Below, piece after piece: positions 53,683-63,517 of a stretch of DNA of 64,000 nucleotides. The translations under genes were made by a program, and so were the position numbers. Origin of the DNA: Enterovibrio baiacu (GTDB lineage: Bacteria; Pseudomonadota; Gammaproteobacteria; Enterobacterales; Vibrionaceae); NCBI RefSeq assembly GCF_004120195.1, contig NZ_SCHN01000009.1, forward strand, positions 236,601 to 300,600, in the 5' to 3' direction. The notes under the pieces were generated by a model. That model worked only from the letters and a program-made list of their open reading frames with translations, searched no databases and was not told the origin of the DNA. How positions within the stretch are numbered: the first letter of the stretch is position 1; every line of letters starts with the position of its first letter.

Positions 53683-54351
53683 TCAGCGCGTGATATGCCG
53701 CGTGATACGTAATGCTTCTATCGTCATTGGGTGGGTAGGGGCAAGTTGAAACATCTCCTGCGCCCACTGAGAGGCATCCGCAGTCTTGTTCATTTCCAAG
53801 GCGGCTTGCACTGCCCCAAAGTGGATCCATGCTCGTGGTTCAAAGGGGTAATATTGGAAGCTTTCTGATGACATGATGTCTTTCAGTAAGGCATACCCAC
53901 GAGAAGACTGATGAAAGTAAGGTGGCATGTTGATAAAGGTCATCGCCGCCAACGACTGAATATAAATACCTTCATCTAGGCCATAGTAGGGCGTGGAATA
54001 GCTTCTTTTGGAGATCCGTGACAACGCCTTATTAAGGTTTTCAATCCCTTGTTGTGTGAAGTCTGTTCGATGCCACGGAAGCCAAGTGTCTCTCGCTTTT
54101 AACGCCATTGCGCTGCCGTAGTATGCGGTGAGTAAAGGATCGTCGGGATATTGGTGTAGCAAGCTTTCAACGGCTTTGAGGACTTGTTCACTCGCTTTAC
54201 GATTACCCTCAACGGCAACCATGTAAGTGTCTTGCAGTGATTCCGTGAGGGGGTCTGCGTTCACTTTGGTGAACTGCAACGAATAGCCAATGATGCCAAT
54301 AATCATAACGCTGGCGAGCAATGAGTAAAGTGATCGAGAAGCGCAAATCAT
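53683..54351 (-). CDS. Hypothetical TPR-like exported or membrane-anchored protein
   Basis: The 222-residue protein begins with a hydrophobic anchor (SLLASVMIIGIIGYSLQF) and continues as helical repeats, including SEQVLKAVESLLHQYPDDPLLTAYYGSAMALKARD and AQEMFQLAPTHPMTIEALRI, which look like TPR units. It should lie in the periplasm. It is downstream of the LytTR regulator gene (same strand, 161 bases away) and could be its target or a protein of the same system (inference). Confidence 0.65.
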   Translation of the reverse strand: MICASRSLYSLLASVMIIGIIGYSLQFTKVNADPLTESLQDTYMVAVEGNRKASEQVLKAVESLLHQYPDDPLLTAYYGSAMALKARDTWLPWHRTDFTQQGIENLNKALSRISKRSYSTPYYGLDEGIYIQSLAAMTFINMPPYFHQSSRGYALLKDIMSSESFQYYPFEPRAWIHFGAVQAALEMNKTADASQWAQEMFQLAPTHPMTIEALRITRHITR

Positions 54352-54512
54352 TGGATTTTCCTTCTTGTAATCTCATTGGTTAATTCGATGGAGCCACTCT
54401 AATTGAATTTGCGGATTTGGACAGACCAGTGCGATAAAAAGTGAATAGGTGAGATAAAGAATCAGACTCATTGAGTGAATTGTTATTGAGCTCGATGAGG
54501 CTGATCCTTTTG

Positions 54513-55262
54513 CTACATTTGCTTAAACAAACTTTGTGCATTTCGGCTGACAGGGAGTCGTGTTGCGCCGGATGTTGTTTCAACAAACATCTTACCTGTG
54601 ATGTCTCTTGAAACACGGGCGATGGTTGCAACACGCACGATGGCTGAACGGTGGATTTGCCAGAAAGTGTCATGACATAAACGCTGGTACAGCACCCGCA
54701 ACGGTGTGCGAATAAGGTATTCCGAATCAGCTGTGACCACAGTGACGTACTTATCTTCCGCCTTGAACAACAATACATCATCAACGTGAATCAAGTGTAT
54801 GTCTTCGCCCTTTGCAGCTTTCAACCATAACAACGGAGGCTCTTTGTGCTCATTGGTGCTTTCTAAGAGCTTGAGCAGTTCTTCTCGCTGATCGTGGTCT
54901 TTATGTTGACTGACTAATCGCTCACAGGTTTTTTGAAGTCGCCCTTCATCAATCGGCTTGACGAGGTAATCAATCGCGCCTTTTTCGAAGGCTTCAATGG
55001 CGTAGTTATCGTAAGCGGTAACGAAAACCACGTGGGGAAACGTCTCTAGATCGTTGATCGCGCTTGCAACCGCTAATCCATCGAGGCCGGGCATACGAAT
55101 ATCGAGAAACACCACATCCGGCTGCAGCTCTTTGATTTTTTCAACGGCTTGAAGACCATCGCTCACGCTTGCAATGACCTCGATATCACTCGTGACTTCG
55201 CCGAGCAGTTTACTTAAATGATGACGAAGCAGGGGCTCATCATCTGCTATTAAAGCGCGCAT
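54513..55262 (-). CDS. LytTR-family response regulator
   Basis: The protein (249 residues) has a receiver domain with acidic DDEP, phospho-Asp in VVFLDIRMPG, Thr in VFVTAYDNYAI and Lys in DYLVKPID, all intact, and a LytTR DNA-binding domain at residues about 142-249 (LHVDDVLLFKAEDKYVTVV and FWQIHRSAIVRV). Its start overlaps the end of the kinase gene by 13 bases. LytTR proteins of this kind bind direct repeats near target promoters; the targets are unknown here. Confidence 0.94.
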   Translation of the reverse strand: MRALIADDEPLLRHHLSKLLGEVTSDIEVIASVSDGLQAVEKIKELQPDVVFLDIRMPGLDGLAVASAINDLETFPHVVFVTAYDNYAIEAFEKGAIDYLVKPIDEGRLQKTCERLVSQHKDHDQREELLKLLESTNEHKEPPLLWLKAAKGEDIHLIHVDDVLLFKAEDKYVTVVTADSEYLIRTPLRVLYQRLCHDTFWQIHRSAIVRVATIARVSRDITGKMFVETTSGATRLPVSRNAQSLFKQM

Positions 55263-56269
55263 ACCAAAGATATCCTTGTTGTAAAGCCGCCATCTTTATG
55301 AGGAATCAAATCAAGCTTTCCGTTTTGTCCGTAAAGCGCGGCGAGCCGCTCTCGCACGTTTTTCATGCTTAGGCCATGGCCCTTTGAGGCGTCGTTAAAT
55401 CCAATACCGTTATCTGTCACTTCAATGATGAGCTGTTGGCCTTCTTGTTTGAAGTGCAACCGAATGAAACCGCCTTTTACCGAAGGCTCTATGCCATGTA
55501 CCACTGCATTTTCGACGGCAGGTTGGATCAGGAATGGCGGGAACTTTGTTTGAGCGGTTATATTTTCATCAATCACTATTTCATATGACATACGTTCGGA
55601 TAAGCGTATTTGCTGAATAGATAAATAACTGTCCAGCAATTTAACTTCGTCTCCGATGAAAATGGCATCTTGTCGCTGTTGTTTGAGACTGGCTCTTAAT
55701 AAATCAGTGATCTTCTCAAGGAGTTTTTTTGCTTTGCTGGCATCACTGTCAATAAGTACTTGGATATTTGCGAGGGTATTAAATAAAAAATGGGGTTCCA
55801 TCTGGCCTTGCAGGTTTCTGAGTTGGCTATTAATTAATGCCTTTTCCTGCTCAGCTTGTCGGAGTTGGATATCTTTGAGCTCAGACTCTGCTCGCCCCGC
55901 GCGTTCCCTCGCGAAGAAGAAGAACAGCATAAAGAGTGCAATACAGGCTGAGGCCAGTAAAACGGGAAGCAAGAGATCCAACTTCCACACGCCTCGACGA
56001 ATATATATCCAAATCAACATGTTGGCAGCGCCAAAGACCAAACCAAACGAGATGGTGGCAACTATCTTTTTATTGTCTGACCAGTGAGGAAATGCATTGG
56101 AAAACGAGGTGTTAAAGAAGACGAAAGTCGCACCATACCCAAAAGAAATGGCGAGATGAAAAACCAATGCGCCTTCGAATATGTATTGTGTGCATAACGC
56201 AATGATAATGCAGACAATGGACGTTAGAGCGAGTTGTGTTTGATCGATATATCTTCGGAGATTCAACAT
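55250..56269 (-). CDS. LytS/YehU-family sensor histidine kinase
   Basis: The 339-residue protein has four membrane helices (about residues 13-120), a coiled coil, and a His_kinase domain with QMEPHFLFNTLANIQ (phospho-His in EPHFLFN), followed by the ATPase domain with PPFLIQPAVENAVVHG (N box) and VTDNGIGF (G box). It lacks a large external sensor domain, so the signal is likely sensed in the membrane. It forms a two-component system with the LytTR regulator whose start it overlaps. Confidence 0.94.
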   Translation of the reverse strand: MLNLRRYIDQTQLALTSIVCIIIALCTQYIFEGALVFHLAISFGYGATFVFFNTSFSNAFPHWSDNKKIVATISFGLVFGAANMLIWIYIRRGVWKLDLLLPVLLASACIALFMLFFFFARERAGRAESELKDIQLRQAEQEKALINSQLRNLQGQMEPHFLFNTLANIQVLIDSDASKAKKLLEKITDLLRASLKQQRQDAIFIGDEVKLLDSYLSIQQIRLSERMSYEIVIDENITAQTKFPPFLIQPAVENAVVHGIEPSVKGGFIRLHFKQEGQQLIIEVTDNGIGFNDASKGHGLSMKNVRERLAALYGQNGKLDLIPHKDGGFTTRISLVCAL

Positions 56270-56698
56270 TTTAAGCTACCTGAAAACGTAGCAGTGATAA
56301 TAGATTTTATTTCTGCTAACTGAAATACCAACCTGGTTAAACTTGATGTGATAACCGTCGAGAATTAACACTATTGGTCGTGGCTTTTTATTATTGTGAT
56401 GTCATTACGCACGTGCTTTAAACAATCCATGAGATAGACATGATTTTCATGTTTGGATGCGAAGCAAAAAAAAGAGGCGATATGTTTGCGTTGATCGCCT
56501 TTGATAAGGGTATTGGATGCTTGTTGGGTGTATTTCTTCTAAAAATGTGCGGAAACAATGGCCAACGCGAACGACTTTATCTAAAAATTGTCATTCTGCT
56601 AGCGGGGTGAGATAAATGGAATGTTTTGCGGATAAATGGCGAGTATTTGGGTTAAGCGAGAAACGGATTTTTCACGCCTAACCCATTACTGTGACCTC
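56270..56698. other. Region between the kinase and the GGDEF protein
   Basis: About 430 bases, AT-rich, with a clear terminator at 56466-56500 and another stem near 56650-56685 (GGGTTA-AGCG and CGCC-TAACCC), close after the GGDEF gene stop. No gene is seen. Confidence 0.45.
56466..56500 (-). terminator. Intrinsic terminator (minus strand)
   Basis: On the minus strand AGGCGAT and ATCGCCT form a stem followed by CTTTTTTTT. It ends transcripts from the GGDEF gene, 200 bases beyond its stop. Confidence 0.72.
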
Positions 56699-58528
56699 TT
56701 ACTCAGAATTACTGGGTGCGAGATTTTTGCTTACCAAGGATGACCGCGTGACGTTCCCACCATACTTTTGAGCTTCCTCGCACATCGCCTCACTGAGCGA
56801 CAACATATGGTGTGGGAAGACATTTTTTTCATCACCCTCCATAGACGAAACGCCAATGCTGATGGTCATCATGCCCGTCTGCGATTGACCAAAAGGAAGG
56901 GCTTCTTTCTTTAGCTGGTCATGCAATTTCTCACACACGATGAGCGCGTTGTCGCAGGTTGTATGTGGGAGAATAATGGCAAAACTTCCCTGACCACGAT
57001 AGGCCAATAAATCAGAGGAGCGCTGACAACTTGTCGCGATCATTTTCCCCATTCTGGCAAGTTGCTTCTCAGCATTGCTTTCGCCATACACATTCATAAA
57101 GTTGTCATAGTTATCGAACGTTAACATGAGCAAGCTTAAGGCGGTTTGATAGCGTGTAGCGCGCTTCAGTTCTTTATCGAGCATGTTAGTGAAGTGCTTG
57201 GCATTACTTAGTCCCGTCAGGCTATCGACGGTGGTGGCGGCTTCCAATTTGTGCTCAACGATATCCAATGTTTCTTTGTTTACATCCAGTGCATGGCTCA
57301 ACTCGGAGTTTTCATCACTGATATGGTGAATGGTGTCACTCTGTCGGCGCGTAAGCAGGAAGAACCCTAACACGGCGGAAATAAGCGCAAACACAGCGAT
57401 AAGTGTCAGCAAAGCTTCGGTTTTATATTCCTGCCATATGGGCGTTTGTTGATTAATGATCCTTGCGTCATTGGGTAAATTCGATGCTGAAATACCGTGT
57501 TTTTCAGATACTTCAGCATCGATAAAGGGGGCATCAGGTGCGGGGCTAAATGGGATAGGTGACACCAGATTTCTCCCGTCCATCACTTGCTCTTCAAGCG
57601 CGATAACGGCGATTTGTGCTGCAGCTTTGCCTTGGCTGTACCCCGTCGCGAATTTGCCGCCCACAATGCCATGCCCTAAATGCGCATACCAGAAGCTATA
57701 GACAGGGTGAGAAGACATTGATGAGAGCGTTCGGGCTGTTTCTGCAGGGCTAAGGCTTGTGAAAGTCTCGCTATCAAAAAGGGTATCACTCAAAAGGAAG
57801 ACCAACGTCTTTGACGGCATCTTGTCTAGCTCAGTCTGGATAGATGCTAACGGTGCATCGGCAAGAGTTTTAATGGTGTATTGACTGAGGTTGGGAATGA
57901 CGTCGACTTTTATCGTGTTTAACAAACGCTGATTGTGGTGGGCGTGCGTCGAACCCACAAATAGGATCGCTTGCGTGTCAGGGTGTAATGACAGCGCAAA
58001 CTCTACCGATGCCAAATAATCGGTGTATGACGAAATCCCTGTGATGTAGGGGTTCAGTGTCTGCTCTATGCGCGGAATATCGATGGTCGACGTGACAACA
58101 ATCGTTTGGTTTTGGAAGAGTTCAGGTTGCAGCTTTTCTACAAACTGGATGGCTGGCGCATCCGATGCAATGACAACATCGATCAATTTCTCGTTTTGCT
58201 TTAACCGCAGGGTTTCAGCAACACGTTGAATCAGAATTTCTTGATCGTAGCGCTCGGTATCTAGATGAACCGTTGATACTTCAATCTGCATGCTGGTGGC
58301 CGCCAATGTTTCGCGCACCCCCTTTTCGATACCATCACTCCATGCATAGCCTTGATGATATGAATTGATGTACAGCACATGCTTCGAATCGGGAAGTAGT
58401 GATGAATTTGCGGACGCATTAAAAGCAGAGAAAACAACGGCGGTGAGGAGCAACCCTAGTGCGTTGTTAGCGCGGAAAAAGTGAGGACGACATTTCACCC
58501 ACTTTTTAAACAATGTCTTCATAAACAA
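56699..58528 (-). CDS. Periplasmic-binding GGDEF protein with degenerate active site
   Basis: The 609-residue protein has an N-terminal signal/anchor (about residues 20-42), a large periplasmic ABC-substrate-binding-type domain (about 48-345; HVLYINSYHQGYAWSDGIEKGV and HGIVGGKFATGYSQGKAAAQIA), a membrane helix (about 375-392) and a cytosolic GGDEF domain (about 430-590). The GGDEF motif is replaced by GQGSF (512-516, in AYRGQGSF), and the acidic metal-binding segment is LTFDNYDNF. So it should not make c-di-GMP by the usual chemistry. It could bind a nucleotide and signal, or be a relic. The ligand of the periplasmic part is unknown. Confidence 0.9.
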   Translation of the reverse strand: MFMKTLFKKWVKCRPHFFRANNALGLLLTAVVFSAFNASANSSLLPDSKHVLYINSYHQGYAWSDGIEKGVRETLAATSMQIEVSTVHLDTERYDQEILIQRVAETLRLKQNEKLIDVVIASDAPAIQFVEKLQPELFQNQTIVVTSTIDIPRIEQTLNPYITGISSYTDYLASVEFALSLHPDTQAILFVGSTHAHHNQRLLNTIKVDVIPNLSQYTIKTLADAPLASIQTELDKMPSKTLVFLLSDTLFDSETFTSLSPAETARTLSSMSSHPVYSFWYAHLGHGIVGGKFATGYSQGKAAAQIAVIALEEQVMDGRNLVSPIPFSPAPDAPFIDAEVSEKHGISASNLPNDARIINQQTPIWQEYKTEALLTLIAVFALISAVLGFFLLTRRQSDTIHHISDENSELSHALDVNKETLDIVEHKLEAATTVDSLTGLSNAKHFTNMLDKELKRATRYQTALSLLMLTFDNYDNFMNVYGESNAEKQLARMGKMIATSCQRSSDLLAYRGQGSFAIILPHTTCDNALIVCEKLHDQLKKEALPFGQSQTGMMTISIGVSSMEGDEKNVFPHHMLSLSEAMCEEAQKYGGNVTRSSLVSKNLAPSNSE

Positions 58529-58814
58529 CCTAGCTACTGTTTGTCTCTAATTGGAAGTAAGTGATCAGTTATTGAAACAAATCATTGTCTAAGTGTAGTT
58601 ACAATGCGGGTGTTTAAGTTACGGAAAATGAGGCGTTTTCGCCGGAATTGTGGCAGGTAGCGAAATTTTAGATATGCATCGAAACGAAAAGCTGCTGTGA
58701 ATTCAAGGTGCTTTGTTATCGCGACGGTGTGTTTATCCCTTGTGCAATCTCTTCACCTTGATGTTGACCGTGCGTTAAGCTTTTAAAGATAGGGATGACG
58801 TGAAGGGCATTGTG

Positions 58815-59531
58815 ATGGCGAAACCAGGTTTTCAGCACCGAATACACCTCGGAAGGTTAACACGATGGCCTCGCGTTGGATTGGTGTTCGCCTGTATGTT
58901 GGTGTCGCCCACGTTGTTTGCTGCGCAATCATTCTCTATCGATTATTCCACGTTCTCTGAGTGGGGGCGGAAATCCTTCAAGGGTGAAACGCTCTATGCG
59001 CTCTTTCAGCAAGAACCGGACAGCGGCGCGCCGTATTACCTGCTGAATGCGAAAAGCGAAAAGTCGGCATCCGCCGTGATGATGGAGCAAGACATTGATA
59101 TAGGCACAATGCCTTGGATGTCTTGGCGCTGGAAAGTCGCGCAGTTTCCGCAGGTGGATAACGAGAAATCTAAGCAGGGCGATGACTTTGCCATTCGTAT
59201 TTCTGTGGTCGTTCAACCGGGCTTCACAGTCATGAGCAGTCAAACCATTGTGTACGTGTGGTCTCAACAGTCGCCAGAAGGGACGAGTTGGCCGAATCCC
59301 TACTCTCCTGACCACTTTATGATGCTGGCCGCCAGCAGCGGCACAGTGCGTGATACATGGCACTTTGCGCAACGCAATGTGCAGGAAGACTTTGCCCGTA
59401 TTTATGGGGAAACTTATAACACGGTCAATGCTGTGGCGATAATGTCAGACAGTGACAATTCGCTGAGCCAAACCCGCGCAACCTTGTCACCCATTGTGTT
59501 TTCTGCCGAGCGCCAAGAAGAGCCTGAGTGA
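58815..59531 (+). CDS. DUF3047 family protein
   Basis: ATG 58815 (with AAGGG upstream) is preferred; a GTG at 58800 adds five residues. The 238-residue protein has a signal peptide (VGLVFACMLVSPTLFA-AQS) and the DUF3047 body: TYALFQQEP-like start, PWMSWRWKVAQFP, then DDFAIRISVVVQPG and NTVNAVAIMSDSDNS near the end. These proteins are predicted to be periplasmic beta sandwiches of unknown function, often near GGDEF or type II secretion genes. It stands alone here. Confidence 0.82.
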   Translation: MAKPGFQHRIHLGRLTRWPRVGLVFACMLVSPTLFAAQSFSIDYSTFSEWGRKSFKGETLYALFQQEPDSGAPYYLLNAKSEKSASAVMMEQDIDIGTMPWMSWRWKVAQFPQVDNEKSKQGDDFAIRISVVVQPGFTVMSSQTIVYVWSQQSPEGTSWPNPYSPDHFMMLAASSGTVRDTWHFAQRNVQEDFARIYGETYNTVNAVAIMSDSDNSLSQTRATLSPIVFSAERQEEPE

Positions 59532-59600
59532 GAAGGCATGCCTATTTCAACGCGTGAGTTCAGCCTGTTGACGCGATAGAAACGTTGAGCGGACACTGAT

Positions 59601-59639
59601 TCGCTTTCTCGCTTTCTCGCTTTCTCGCTTTCTCGCTTC
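59601..59639. repeat. Tandem repeat, 8 bp, about 5 copies
   Basis: TCGCTTTC is repeated four times in full with a shorter fifth copy, between the DUF3047 and YbiT genes. It is a second simple-sequence locus of the same kind as that at 23177. Confidence 0.85.
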
Positions 59640-59844
59640 TTCATTTGTCTTGCTTGAACCACGAGATATTGCGCGAAAAAACCTCGCTAAACGCCAAAAA
59701 TAGGCGCTTGTGGTTCTGCATTTTCTTACTCGCTAGCATGGTGACAAAAAAGATATCGTGAACTCGATCCCGTGTTTGCTTGAAGTAAGAGGGGGAACTC
59801 TGTACTCTTTCGGCGATTTTTACTCACTGTTCAGGATAATCGCA

Positions 59845-61437
59845 TTGATTAGTACAGCTAACATTACCCAGCAATTTGGCGCAAAACCTCTTTTCGAAAA
59901 CATCTCGGTGAAGTTCGGCGAAGGAAACCGTTATGGCTTGATTGGCGCAAATGGTTGCGGCAAGTCGACGTTTATGAAGATCTTGAGCGGTGAGCTAGAG
60001 CCTTCACAGGGTAACGTTAGTGTTGATCCTAACGAACGTGTGGCAAAACTGAACCAGGATCAGTTCGCGTATGAAGAATTCACGGTTATCGACACCGTTA
60101 TCATGGGCCATGCTGAGCTTTGGGCGGTAAAACAAGAGCGTGACCGCATTTATTCGCTGCCAGAAATGACAGAAGAAGACGGCATGCGCGTTGCTGACCT
60201 TGAAGTTGAATTCGCAGAGATGGACGGCTACACCGCAGAATCTCGCGCGGGTGAATTGCTGTTGTCGGTAGGCATTCCGCTAGAGCAACACTTTGGTTTG
60301 ATGAGCAGCGTTGCGCCAGGTTGGAAACTACGTGTGCTATTGGCGCAGGTGCTGTTTGCAGACCCAGACATCATGCTTCTTGACGAACCAACGAACAACT
60401 TGGATATCGATACCATCCGTTGGTTGGAGCAGACGCTGAATGAGCGTAACTGTACCATGATCATCATCTCGCACGACCGTCACTTCCTAAACTCTGTGTG
60501 TACACACATGGCTGACTTGGATTACGGTGAACTTCGCGTTTACTTCGGTAACTACGACGAATACATGTCTGCAGCATCTCAAGCGCGTGAGCGTCTGCTG
60601 TCTGACAACGCGAAGAAAAAAGCACAGATTGCTGAACTGCAAACCTTCGTAGCGCGTTTCTCTGCAAACGCCTCTAAAGCGAAGCAAGCGACGTCTCGTG
60701 CGAAGCAAATGGACAAAATCAAGCTTGATGAAGTGAAAGCATCGAGCCGTCAAAACCCATTCATCCGCTTCGAGCAATCAAAAGAGTTGTTCCGTAACGC
60801 GTTGGAAGTTGAAAACCTCTCTCAAGGCTTCGATGACTTGCTGTTCTCTGGTCTGAACGGTATTTTCGAAGTGGGTGAGCGTGTTGCCATCATTGGTCAG
60901 AATGGTGTGGGTAAAACAACGCTACTTAACACGCTTGCTGGTCGCTTAGCGCCGAAATCGGGCGAGTTTAAGTGGTCTGAAAACGCAAACATTGGTTACT
61001 ACGCGCAAGATCATGCTGAAGATTTCGCGGAAGACATGAACCTGTTTGAGTGGATGTCTCAGTGGAAAAACGAAGGTGATGACGAGCAAGTGGTGCGTGG
61101 TTACCTCGGTCGTCTATTGTTCTCACAAGATGACATTAAGAAGTCTGTTAAAGTGATTTCTGGTGGTGAACAAGGCCGCATGTTGCTTGGTAAGCTAATG
61201 ATGCACAAGCCAAACATGTTGCTAATGGATGAACCAACCAACCACATGGACATGGAATCGATTGAATCTTTGAACACTGCGCTTGAACAGTACAAAGGTA
61301 CTTTGTTCTTCGTTTCGCATGACCGTGTGTTTGTTGACTCTATCGCAACACGCATCATCGAAATCCGCGACGGTAAAATCACCGACTTCAAGGGCACTTA
61401 CCAAGAGTTCCTGAGCTCTCGCGGTGTGGTTGAATAA
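59845..61437 (+). CDS. ybiT: ABC-F family ATPase YbiT
   Basis: TTG 59845 (with AGGATAA upstream) gives 530 residues, exactly the length of E. coli YbiT, and begins [M][24 protein letters not shown]. The first ATP site has Walker [10 protein letters not shown] and the second NGVGKTT, with the signature [10 protein letters not shown] in the second half and DEPTNNLD and DEPTNHMD Walker B segments. The linker between (about residues 245-320) is lysine-rich and matches the family P-site tRNA interaction motif. ABC-F proteins work on ribosomes; the role of YbiT is in fine regulation of translation. A frame to 59758 is not supported by the family. Confidence 0.95.
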   Translation: MISTANITQQFGAKPLFENISVKFGEGNRYGLIGANGCGKSTFMKILSGELEPSQGNVSVDPNERVAKLNQDQFAYEEFTVIDTVIMGHAELWAVKQERDRIYSLPEMTEEDGMRVADLEVEFAEMDGYTAESRAGELLLSVGIPLEQHFGLMSSVAPGWKLRVLLAQVLFADPDIMLLDEPTNNLDIDTIRWLEQTLNERNCTMIIISHDRHFLNSVCTHMADLDYGELRVYFGNYDEYMSAASQARERLLSDNAKKKAQIAELQTFVARFSANASKAKQATSRAKQMDKIKLDEVKASSRQNPFIRFEQSKELFRNALEVENLSQGFDDLLFSGLNGIFEVGERVAIIGQNGVGKTTLLNTLAGRLAPKSGEFKWSENANIGYYAQDHAEDFAEDMNLFEWMSQWKNEGDDEQVVRGYLGRLLFSQDDIKKSVKVISGGEQGRMLLGKLMMHKPNMLLMDEPTNHMDMESIESLNTALEQYKGTLFFVSHDRVFVDSIATRIIEIRDGKITDFKGTYQEFLSSRGVVE

Positions 61438-61460
61438 GCCTCGCTTCGATTGCTGAGATA

Positions 61461-61489
61461 AAAAACACCCGCTTTCGCGGGTGTTTTTG
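61461..61489. terminator. Bidirectional intrinsic terminator
   Basis: AAAACACCCGC (61462-61472) and GCGGGTGTTTT (61477-61487) form an 11-base-pair stem, between converging ybiT and pepF-type genes. Confidence 0.93.
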
Positions 61490-61510
61490 TATGTGGCCTT
61501 GTATTTCGCG

Positions 61511-63325
61511 TTAGCGTTTTCGTCTGGCGAGCACTTCCTCGAATGCAGAAATACGTTTCTCCGCAATCGCGATGCTTTCCAGCCAAAATGCGCTGTCTTG
61601 AATGTCTACGCCCAAATGCTTTTTCGCCACGTCCTCGGCGGTCATTCTTCCCGTGTCTTTCAACAGGGCTTTGTAGTCTTCATAGAATGCACTCCCTTTG
61701 GCTTCACGACGCGCGTAAACGCCTGTGCTGAACAGATAGCCGAAAAGGTAGGGGTAATTGTAGAAACTGATTTCAGCGATGCTGAAGTGCAGTTTAGTGG
61801 CCCAGAAGAGGTCATTCGGTTCAGACATCGCATCGCCATACCAGGCTTTCCACGTATCTGCCATTAAGGTACGCAGTTGTGAAGGCGTCAATTCTCCCTC
61901 TTGGCGCTTTTCGTAGAATGCCCGCTCGAATTCAAAGCGCACGGGAATATTGAGCAGCAGTGCCACGGCGGTTTGCGCTTCTTCCCAAAGCATCAGCAGT
62001 GTGTCTTGCTCGCTTTTGGCTTCTTCAAGCAACGCATCTCTCACCACATTCTCGGCAAATATTGATGCGGTTTCAGCGAGCGTCATCGGGTATTGGGTTT
62101 CCACAAAAGGCATGTCTTTCATCACCCAATTGTGGAAGGCGTGGCCGAGTTCGTGCGCCAGCGTGAGCACGTCTGACATGCTGTTGCCCCATGTCATGAA
62201 CACCAGCGGCGTGCGGGTTTTCGGAATTTTGGTGCAGTATGCGCCCATGCTTTTGTTGGGCTGTGCGGCAGCGTCAATCAGGTTCTCGCGCACCATCATG
62301 TCCACGAAATCTGCCATTTCCGGGTTTACCGCCGAAAAAGCGCGTCGAATAATGACGATGGCTTCTTCGAAGCTGTATGTCGCAGAAGGGGTGTTCTCTT
62401 CGCCGTTTTTGAGTGCTGGCATGGCAGCCAATTCATCCCACGGCATGAGTGTAGGCGTGCCAAAGAGGGTCGCCATGGCGTTTGCTGCACGTCTGCCGAG
62501 TGCTTGGCTTTGTTTCGCCACAAGCATCATGGTATCAAGGGTTTTCTGCTCGATACGGCTGCCTTCAAGGGCAGGAGCGAGGAAGTGCAACGGCTGGGTG
62601 TGGCTGCGCTTTTCGTATTCGGTGAGTCGGTTGCCCGCAATGGCGTTTAAGATCGCCGCGAAGGTGATTTCTTGCTGCCCCATGGCATGACGAATCGCGC
62701 GCCATGCTGGCTCTCTGCGTTCGCTGTCATTGCCATACAGCAGGCTAGCGGCCTGTGATAGTCCCATGACTTCTTCATCACCATTTGCCAACACTAAGGT
62801 CACTTTCAATGTGCCCGTGATGTCGTCGTACAAGCGTCCCCATGCATTTTTGCCATCGACTTGCATGGCTGACAGCAATTGTTCTTCAGGCACTGAAAGG
62901 CGGTATGTTTGCTGGTGGCGTAGACGTGAGAGACGAAACCCGTGGCGTTGGTAAGTGCCAGATTCATCGGCACCTGCGAGCACGGATTCGAAGAACGTAT
63001 TATCGCTGGCAGCAAGTAGGCTCTCGAACGGACTAAAGGCTTGGCTTAACGATGAAAACAAAACATCGCATTTAATCACCAGTGCTTTGGCTTGTTCGTC
63101 AGTGGCATCGACGCTTGAAAGGCATGAGGCATAGTTGGCGACAGAGAGCAGCAGATTTGTTATTTGGTCATACAGCGACAGGGCGCGCTGACAATCTTCA
63201 ATGGATGATGCAGGGTGATTTTTTAATGTGTTGAGGAGGTGTTGGCTTTGCGTGAGATCTGCGGTGATCGCTTGGTCTGAGAGACCTTGATATACAAATG
63301 AGAAGTCCCAACTTGGCGCAGTCAT
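61511..63325 (-). CDS. M3B-family oligoendopeptidase F
   Basis: The 604-residue zinc peptidase has HELGH (residues 391-395) in TLAHELGHAFHNWVMKDMPF, with the third ligand in ETASIFAENVV, the M3 catalytic core. The N-terminal helical part (YDQITNLLLSVANYASCLSSVDATDEQAKA) is the M3B lobe. It degrades short cytoplasmic peptides. It has no signal peptide. The first codon is ATG 63325, which lies after AAAGGGAACG. A fragment of the repeat element is 55 bases upstream. Confidence 0.93.
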   Translation of the reverse strand: MTAPSWDFSFVYQGLSDQAITADLTQSQHLLNTLKNHPASSIEDCQRALSLYDQITNLLLSVANYASCLSSVDATDEQAKALVIKCDVLFSSLSQAFSPFESLLAASDNTFFESVLAGADESGTYQRHGFRLSRLRHQQTYRLSVPEEQLLSAMQVDGKNAWGRLYDDITGTLKVTLVLANGDEEVMGLSQAASLLYGNDSERREPAWRAIRHAMGQQEITFAAILNAIAGNRLTEYEKRSHTQPLHFLAPALEGSRIEQKTLDTMMLVAKQSQALGRRAANAMATLFGTPTLMPWDELAAMPALKNGEENTPSATYSFEEAIVIIRRAFSAVNPEMADFVDMMVRENLIDAAAQPNKSMGAYCTKIPKTRTPLVFMTWGNSMSDVLTLAHELGHAFHNWVMKDMPFVETQYPMTLAETASIFAENVVRDALLEEAKSEQDTLLMLWEEAQTAVALLLNIPVRFEFERAFYEKRQEGELTPSQLRTLMADTWKAWYGDAMSEPNDLFWATKLHFSIAEISFYNYPYLFGYLFSTGVYARREAKGSAFYEDYKALLKDTGRMTAEDVAKKHLGVDIQDSAFWLESIAIAEKRISAFEEVLARRKR

Positions 63326-63380
63326 TTCCGTTCCCTTTATCTAGGCCCAAACAGCCTCTTAATGGGCAATCTATGTTGAT

Positions 63381-63406
63381 GCCAGCATCTTGAGGGTGTT
63401 TGAGTA
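63381..63406 (-). repeat. Diverged end of the MITE-like element
   Basis: GCCAGCATCTTGAGGGTGTT followed by TGAGTA resembles CTGCATCTTCAAGTTGTTTGGGTATA of the complete copy. It has several changes and only one end. Confidence 0.45.
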
Positions 63407-63517
63407 TCAGTGCGTTTGTTTAACGCAGTGTAGCGGATTTCAAAGGGTAGGTCGTTACGAATGCGCCGTATTGGCAATCACTTTTAAAGCGTTTTATATC
63501 AGACAAGTAGTGAGTGA

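Noticed and set aside
61950-62690. Long plus-strand frame opposite oligoendopeptidase F
   Set aside because: It is the antisense shadow of a gene with a clear HELGH zinc site; no motif of its own.
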